Shown here: one piece after another, positions 22,920 to 27,837 of the stretch
How positions within the stretch are numbered: the first letter of the stretch is position 1
How the letters are laid out: each line of letters opens with the position of its first letter
DNA from: DASZPL01 sp035550315
Lineage (GTDB): Bacteria > Actinomycetota > Actinomycetes > JAFAQI01
Direction of reading: 5' to 3'
Assembly: GCA_035550315.1 (NCBI GenBank)
Contig: DASZPL010000031.1
Coordinates: forward strand, 1 to 27,837
Length of the DNA: 27,837 nt
The notes under the pieces: generated by a model
What the model was told of the DNA's origin: nothing
Databases searched by the model: none
The model's input: the letters and a program-made list of their open reading frames with translations, nothing else
Made by a program: the position numbers and the translations under genes

Positions 22920-25229
22920 CTAGGGCACCTTGACCGTGCGGGAGGTGCCGGCGAGGTCGAGCGGGTGCGCAGCGACGGTAGCGACGACCCGGTGTTCCTT
23001 CGCGTGCAGTCGCCACCGTGCCGTCCAGGCACCGGTGCTACTCGTCGTGCCGGTCGCCAGCTTGTGCCGCGCGCCGCCGGACGTCACCCGCCAGACGGTT
23101 ACCGCCACGTGCGAGTCAGCCGGCGTGAGCGTTCCGCGGGCGACCATCCGCTTCGAGCCCGGCTTGACCCGAGCGACCTTCGTCAGCGTCAGGTCGTAGT
23201 GCACGGTGACGCGGAGGAAGCCAGAGGTCGCAGCAGCGGCACCGGCTGATCCGGCGAAACTCACCCGGTATGTCGCGGTTCGCTGCGGGCGCAGTCGCAG
23301 CGACCAGGTGCCGTCGGAGGCCGTGGTCGTGGTCGACGTTGCGGTGACGCCGCCGCTGGTTGCGGTCAGGGTCAAGGCCCGGCCGGCCAATCCCTGACCG
23401 GCATTGAGCAGCCGCCCCGCCAAGGTCAGCGAATGGCCGGCGGTGACGTCGTTCGTCGTGGCGTTGAGGCTCAAGGAGCTGGCGCCGTTGCCCTCTCCCT
23501 CGGCATAGATCAGCTCGACGATCGCCGGCCACAACGCCGCCCCCAGGCCGCCCACGGTGTCGTAGCCCGCCTGGGCGGTCACCGAGGGATCTGTGGCGGC
23601 ATCGAACGAGCTGCCGTTGCTGCCCGACGTGATGTCGCGGAACGCACCGTCGTCCGCGGCATACGCCAAGTACAGGAAGTCGTGGATGTCCCCGACGCCC
23701 GTGGCCGCGCCGTATGCGGCAAGCGCGTTGGTGAACACCGCCGCCGACAGCGGGGCCGCCAGGCTGGTGCCTCCGATGACGATGGTGTGTCCGAACTGTG
23801 GTACGTCGGTCGGGTCGCTGGTGTAGACGGTGAAGCCGGTGTCGGGATCGCCGTCGGCCGCGATGTCGGGGACCAACCGGTGCTGGGGAGCAGCGAACGG
23901 CGCATCCCTGATGGCCGACGCCTGGTACGACGGCGCGGCGAAGACGGCGGACGCGCCGCCGCCGCTCCCGCCGTTGTTACGGCAGTCGGCCGAATTGCCG
24001 CAGCTCCAGGCGGTCTCCGACCAGTTGCTGCCGTCGTTTGCCGCGGAGCCGCCGTGCGCGCTCAGCGCGGTTGCGCCAACTCCGACCACCTCCGGCGATG
24101 ACGCCGGATAGTCCACCGCAGACCTCGCGGACTGGCAGTCGTCGTAGATCCCGTCGTCCCCAGACGAGGCGAAGATGGTCACCCCAGCCGCCACCAGCGA
24201 CTGCATGATCGGCTCGAGGGTCCGCGTGATCTGGTTCTGGCCGGTGTCGGCCTCGCACTCTCCCCACGAGACCGACAGCGCCGCGATCGACGGGTCCCCG
24301 CCGTGATAGGCCCCGGCGTTCTGCAGCGTGTCGTCCAGCACCTGGGTGAAGGCGTCGGCATAGCCGACCGTCGTGTTCGGGGCGAAGTAGGCGCGCTGGT
24401 GGGCGTAGGGATCCGTCGACAGGATCGCCTCCTGGTCCAGGTCGACCTCGACGTCGGAGTCGTCGCCGGAGTCCGGGCCCGGAACGGTTGCTTGGTCGAC
24501 CGGCACCTGGGTCAGGTCGGTAGCGGGATCGAAGGTCGAGTCGCCAGCCGAGGCGGCGTACGTTGCCAGGTCCGACGAATTCCAGCCGGCGAGCTGGATG
24601 GTCGCGATCGTGAGGTTGCCGGCAATGTCCTGACCGTCGTACGGCGAGGTGCCGGCCGCGGTGAGCGACGGAGTCGTGTAAGCGTTGCGGAAGTCTGCGC
24701 CGGCGAGCGCGCTGTGGTGGAACACGGCCGGACCGGTGGTGGTCGGGTAGACGCCGGACGCCACGTGCTGCAGGGCAGCGGGCAGGGTCGGCAGCGGGCC
24801 GGTAGCCGCGCGCCGCTGCGCCGGTGTGGGCCGAGCCGGCAGGCTAGGCCGGCGACCGAACCGCTGCCGCACCGTCGCCGCCGGCGCCGTGGCGCTGACC
24901 GTCCACGACGACTCGCCGGTCACGGTCAGGCCTTCCGCGGTCAGCGCGGCGACGGCCGCCTGATGCGCCGCCGGCGTGGGCAGCAGCCGGTCCACCGCCG
25001 CAACTCGTTGGGCGTGGCTGAGGTCATGGCGCTGGGCGAGCCTGGCAAGTGCCGCTGGCCGTGGCGCCTTCAGCACCACGGTGACCGCAGAGCCACGGCC
25101 GCCGGCGGCGGGCGACGCCGGTCCGGCTGCGGCGGCCACCGACGCGGAGATGTTCAGCGAGGTCACGAGGCCGAGGACAGCAGCGAACGACACGTGACGG
25201 CGCGGGATCAAGATTCGAAGCCTAGGCAT
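22920..25229 (-). CDS. Sedolisin (S53) serine-carboxyl protease with Ig-like tail
   Basis: The 769-aa secreted protease has a signal peptide (about 1-35), an activation pro-domain (about 45-165) and the S53 catalytic domain (about 175-560). The catalytic set Glu261 and Asp265 (EVDLDQE), Asp358 (SSGDDG) and Ser489 (GGTSLAAP) is complete. The calcium-site end is seen in RDITSGSNG and GYDTVGGLG. Sedolisins act at acidic pH after removal of the pro-domain. Residues about 570-769 form two Ig-like repeats resembling the tail of the dioxygenase at 13753-15093. The ATG lies 33 nt beyond the histidine-kinase stop on the same strand, so it is probably the third gene of the regulator operon, although an internal promoter cannot be excluded. 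Confidence 0.9.
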   Translation of the reverse strand: MPRLRILIPRRHVSFAAVLGLVTSLNISASVAAAAGPASPAAGGRGSAVTVVLKAPRPAALARLAQRHDLSHAQRVAAVDRLLPTPAAHQAAVAALTAEGLTVTGESSWTVSATAPAATVRQRFGRRPSLPARPTPAQRRAATGPLPTLPAALQHVASGVYPTTTGPAVFHHSALAGADFRNAYTTPSLTAAGTSPYDGQDIAGNLTIATIQLAGWNSSDLATYAASAGDSTFDPATDLTQVPVDQATVPGPDSGDDSDVEVDLDQEAILSTDPYAHQRAYFAPNTTVGYADAFTQVLDDTLQNAGAYHGGDPSIAALSVSWGECEADTGQNQITRTLEPIMQSLVAAGVTIFASSGDDGIYDDCQSARSAVDYPASSPEVVGVGATALSAHGGSAANDGSNWSETAWSCGNSADCRNNGGSGGGASAVFAAPSYQASAIRDAPFAAPQHRLVPDIAADGDPDTGFTVYTSDPTDVPQFGHTIVIGGTSLAAPLSAAVFTNALAAYGAATGVGDIHDFLYLAYAADDGAFRDITSGSNGSSFDAATDPSVTAQAGYDTVGGLGAALWPAIVELIYAEGEGNGASSLSLNATTNDVTAGHSLTLAGRLLNAGQGLAGRALTLTATSGGVTATSTTTTASDGTWSLRLRPQRTATYRVSFAGSAGAAAATSGFLRVTVHYDLTLTKVARVKPGSKRMVARGTLTPADSHVAVTVWRVTSGGARHKLATGTTSSTGAWTARWRLHAKEHRVVATVAAHPLDLAGTSRTVKVP

Positions 25230-25262
25230 CTTGCATCGTGTCGGCAGCCGAACGCACCGACT

Positions 25263-26642
25263 TCACCCGATTGCCGGAAGCGTTCTATCGCAATCGCGAC
25301 ATTCCGCGTTCGCTGCGGACGACAGGGTCGGCGCCGCGGGGAGGCGGAGGACGAAGCGGGCGCCGCCCAGCGCGGAGTCCTCGACCCTGACGGCGCCGCC
25401 GTGAGCAAGCGCGGTCGCCCGGACGATCGCCAGGCCGAGACCGGCGCCGCCGTCGTCGCGCGCCCGCGCATCGTCGAGCCGGACGAACCGTTCGAAGATC
25501 CGCGCGCGATCCACAACCGGTACGCCGGAGCCGTCGTCGTCCACTCGCACCTCGATGGTCAGCGGATCCGGACGCTCGATGGTGACGACGACCTGCTCGC
25601 TCGCGTGCCGGTTGGCGTTCGCGACCAGGTTGTCGATCGCGCGCGCCAGCGCCTGCCGGTCGCCGAGCACCAGTTGCGGCTCGGCGCTCACCACGCCGGC
25701 CAGCTCCGCGACGTCGACCGGTGACTGCGCAAGCCCCGGAGTTGACTCCATCCGGGCGAGGATCAGCAGATCGGCGACGAGGCCGGCGAGCCGCTCGCTG
25801 TCTTGCACCGCGCCGGCCAGCAGCTCCGAGCGAGTCGACGCGTCGGGCTGGTCCAGCGCAACTTCGAGCTGCGTATGCAGCGCCGCGAGCGGACTGCGCA
25901 GCTCGTGCGCGACGTCGGCGACGAACTGCCGCTCCCGGGTCGCGGCGGCGCCGAGCCGGTCGAGCATGGCGTTCAAGGTCTCGGCAAGCGCGTGAATCTC
26001 GTCGCGGCCGTGCGGCAACGGCAACCGGATCCCGCCGGCCGGGTCGGTCACCGCTTCCGCTCCTTGGCGCAGGTTCGACACCGCCCCGAGCGCCCGTCCG
26101 AGCAGCAGCCACAACGTGGCACCGATCAAGGCGAGCAACACCGGAGCGGCGATCGCGACGTACCGGCCGAGGCTGTGCAGCGTCGCCTGCTCGTCGCGCA
26201 AGGACGCCGTGATCACGACGTACTCGGTCGAGGTTCCGGTTCGTACGGCGCGCACGAACACCCGGTTGAGCCCCGTCGACGCGGTCTCGCCGACGTCCCG
26301 GCTGGCCGGTCCCGAGCGGGCGAGGGCAGCGGCGACGCGCGCCGGCACGAGCGGCAACGTGTGCGACGTGCCCGGAGACACCGCGAGGATCTCGCCTGCC
26401 GGCGTCAGCACCTGCGCGCTCTGCCCGGCCTGCACGGGCAGGGTCGGCGGAAGCGCGCCGGCAGCCGCCAGCGCCGCGATGTTGTCGGCTACCGGCTTGC
26501 TCGTCGAGTCGATCGCGTGCAGCCGGCTGCTGGCGAAACCGTGCAACAGCAGCAAGCTGCCGGCCGCGAGGAACACCGCGAGCGTGGTGGTCGCGGTCAG
26601 CGTGAGCCGGGCGCGCAGCCCGATCCGGCTCCAGAGGGTCAT
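25263..26642 (-). CDS. Sensor histidine kinase
   Basis: The 459-aa kinase has two membrane segments at about 12-35 and 161-182 that bracket an extracytoplasmic sensor domain of about 125 residues, then a HAMP linker. The H-box FVADVAHELRSPLAAL carries the phospho-acceptor His246. N (NLVANANRHA), G1 (VDDDGSGV) and G2 (GGAGLGLAIV) boxes complete the ATP-binding domain. The start codon overlaps the response-regulator stop by 1 nt, so the pair is translationally coupled. The sensor domain has no recognised motif, and the signal is unknown. The sedolisin gene lies directly downstream. Confidence 0.95.
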   Translation of the reverse strand: MTLWSRIGLRARLTLTATTTLAVFLAAGSLLLLHGFASSRLHAIDSTSKPVADNIAALAAAGALPPTLPVQAGQSAQVLTPAGEILAVSPGTSHTLPLVPARVAAALARSGPASRDVGETASTGLNRVFVRAVRTGTSTEYVVITASLRDEQATLHSLGRYVAIAAPVLLALIGATLWLLLGRALGAVSNLRQGAEAVTDPAGGIRLPLPHGRDEIHALAETLNAMLDRLGAAATRERQFVADVAHELRSPLAALHTQLEVALDQPDASTRSELLAGAVQDSERLAGLVADLLILARMESTPGLAQSPVDVAELAGVVSAEPQLVLGDRQALARAIDNLVANANRHASEQVVVTIERPDPLTIEVRVDDDGSGVPVVDRARIFERFVRLDDARARDDGGAGLGLAIVRATALAHGGAVRVEDSALGGARFVLRLPAAPTLSSAANAECRDCDRTLPAIG

Positions 26643-27310
26643 CAGTCGGCGCGCTCGGGAGCGCGGTAGCCCGCGCCTCGGACCGTCTCGATCACGTCGC
26701 GGCCGAGCTTGCGGCGCAAATATCCGACGTAGACCTCGACGACGTTCAAGCCACGACTGGCGTCATGCGACTCCCACACGTGCTCGTAGAGCTCGGCCTT
26801 TGACACGACCCGTCCGGCGTGGCGGGTCAGGTAGGACAGCAGCGCGAACTCCCGCGCGGTGATCTCCACCTCCTGCCCGTCGCGCAGCACCCGCCGGCTG
26901 CCGGGGTCGACCTCCACCGACCCGCTGCGCATCACCGTCGGCCGGGCCGCTGCGCTGCGGCGCAGCAGCGCTCGGATCCGCGCGACCAGGACGACGAGCG
27001 AGAACGGCTTGGTGAGGTAGTCGTCGGCGCCTTCGTCGAGCGCATCGGCCTCGTCGTATTCGCCGTCCTTCGCCGTCAGCATCAGCACCGGCGTCCAGAC
27101 CTCGGCGGCGCGCAGCCGCCGCACCACCTGATAGCCCGACAACACGGGCAACATCAGGTCGAGGATGATCGCGTCGTATCCGCCGAGCAGCGCGGCGTCC
27201 AACGCCGCCGCGCCGTCGTGCGCGACGTCGACGACGTAACCCTCGTGGGTGAGGCCGTGCTGCAGCGCGCGAGCGAGGCGGTGCTCGTCGTCAACTACCA
27301 GCAGGCGCAT
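26642..27310 (-). CDS. OmpR/PhoB family response regulator
   Basis: The 222-aa regulator has a receiver domain with acidic Asp7/Asp8, phospho-acceptor Asp51 (IILDLMLP) and Lys101 (DDYLTKPF). A winged-helix output domain follows, with EITAREFALLSYLTRHAG, a recognition region NVVEVYVGYLRRKLG and the terminal TVRGAGYRA. It is co-expressed with the kinase. The class binds tandem direct repeats with about 11-bp spacing. Such repeats lie 54 nt upstream of its own start at 27364-27413 and before the dioxygenase and ferric-reductase genes, which makes these its probable targets. The start codon has no clear Shine-Dalgarno. Confidence 0.95.
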   Translation of the reverse strand: MRLLVVDDEHRLARALQHGLTHEGYVVDVAHDGAAALDAALLGGYDAIILDLMLPVLSGYQVVRRLRAAEVWTPVLMLTAKDGEYDEADALDEGADDYLTKPFSLVVLVARIRALLRRSAAARPTVMRSGSVEVDPGSRRVLRDGQEVEITAREFALLSYLTRHAGRVVSKAELYEHVWESHDASRGLNVVEVYVGYLRRKLGRDVIETVRGAGYRAPERAD

Positions 27311-27363
27311 GCATCCAGTGTCCGGCGGGTTTCGTGGATCGCGCCAGCGCGTAAGGCCGGCGG

Positions 27364-27413
27364 CTCTCAGCGTCCTCTCAGCCGTGGCGGGCGCTTCTCA
27401 GCGTGCTCTCAGC
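27364..27413 (+). promoter_or_regulatory. Two pairs of 11-bp direct repeats in the regulator / LolA-like intergenic region
   Basis: CTCTCAGC units begin at 27364 and 27375 (11 bp apart), and TTCTCAGC / CTCTCAGC at 27395 and 27406 (11 bp apart). Within each pair the 7-bp core TCTCAGC is separated by 4 nt, the layout of PhoP-class operators. The pairs lie 31 bp apart, near three helical turns. They are in the 125-nt gap between the response-regulator start and the LolA-like gene, so they probably mediate autoregulation and control of the divergent gene. Confidence 0.75.
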
Positions 27414-27435
27414 GGCGGCTTGCCATGCTCGCGGC

Positions 27436-27837
27436 ATGCAATTGACACCACTCGTCCGACGTCGGGCGCGCTACCTGGTCCCTGTCGGTGCTGCCGCGAT
27501 CGCCGCCGCGGTCGTCATCGCCCCGCAGGCGGCCTCGGGTGGCGCGCAGCACCCGAACCTCCCAGCCCAGACCGCCGCGCAGCTGCTCGCTTCGCTGCAG
27601 CACGCACAACTGCCGAAGTTCAGCGGCACCACCGTGGAGACCGCCCGGCTCGGCTTGCCGAGCATCGGCGACAACGAGCTGCCGGCCGGGATTTCGCCGA
27701 GCGGGCAGTCGCAGCTGATGCAGATTGTCACGCTGCTCACGGGCTCGCACACGACGCAGATCGCGTACGGCGGTCCGGACAAGCAGCGGGTCGCGATCTT
27801 CCTGTCCGACCTCTCCGAGACCGACGTCGTGCACAAC
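27436..27837 (+). CDS. LolA/RseB-like exported protein (partial, 3' end beyond window)
   Basis: The frame is open from ATG 27436 to the window end, giving 134 residues. An N-terminal signal anchor (YLVPVGAAAIAAAVVIAPQA) is followed by a region typical of LolA/RseB-like folds in actinobacteria: FSGTTVETARLGLPSIG, then a helix with LMQIVTLLTGSHTTQIAYGG and the strand PDKQRVAIFLSDLSETDVVHN. The G-P-x-K-x-R-V and E-T-D-V-V motifs are frequent in this group. These proteins bind lipids or act as envelope-stress sensors; which applies here cannot be told. It is divergent from the two-component system and shares its operator region. Confidence 0.75.
   Translation, partial: MQLTPLVRRRARYLVPVGAAAIAAAVVIAPQAASGGAQHPNLPAQTAAQLLASLQHAQLPKFSGTTVETARLGLPSIGDNELPAGISPSGQSQLMQIVTLLTGSHTTQIAYGGPDKQRVAIFLSDLSETDVVHN

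Overview
The window is high-GC DNA from an actinobacterium (Actinomycetota). Start codons are often GTG, genes are densely packed, and the left part keeps the order lipB - lipA - DUF4191 - RDD - glnA known from Mycobacterium tuberculosis (Rv2217-Rv2220). The genus cannot be fixed from sequence alone. No gene-free stretch exceeds 300 nt, and I found no tRNA, rRNA, CRISPR array, transposase or phage gene.

Left region (1-6329). A partial kinase-like gene sits at the edge, followed by an intergenic set of large inverted repeats. Then comes a single open frame encoding both lipoate-biosynthesis enzymes, LipB and LipA. Their junction is a 50-bp near-perfect palindrome read through as the protein linker. 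A 55-aa small ORF, a DUF4191 membrane protein, a convergent RDD membrane protein and glnA follow; glnA has a clear GlnR-type operator. A putative Fe(II)/2-oxoglutarate oxygenase and a DUF5655 protein follow glnA.

Middle region (6348-13588). On the minus strand lie a large exported protein and a SNF2-type helicase. Divergent from them is a two-gene operon of a PLP-dependent decarboxylase/lyase-like enzyme and an amidase that overlap by 4 nt.

Right region (13589-27837). A Tat-exported intradiol-type dioxygenase with C-terminal Ig-like repeats is followed by a flavin electron-transfer cassette: a ferric-reductase/NAD(P)H-oxidoreductase membrane protein, an exported FMN-binding protein and the ApbE flavin transferase. 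An FN3 protein, a lipoprotein, a Crp/Fnr regulator and a cyclase-STAND-TPR protein come next. The window ends with a minus-strand operon of response regulator, histidine kinase and sedolisin protease, divergent from a partial LolA-like exported protein.

The most interesting pattern joins the right-hand genes. Copies of a TCnCAGC-type unit repeated at exactly 11-bp spacing (the arrangement of PhoP/OmpR-class operators) lie before the dioxygenase, before the ferric reductase and between the response regulator and the LolA-like gene. The dioxygenase and the sedolisin also share the same type of two-domain Ig-like C-terminal tail. I infer a cell-envelope regulon controlled by this two-component system; this is a hypothesis drawn from sequence, not demonstrated.
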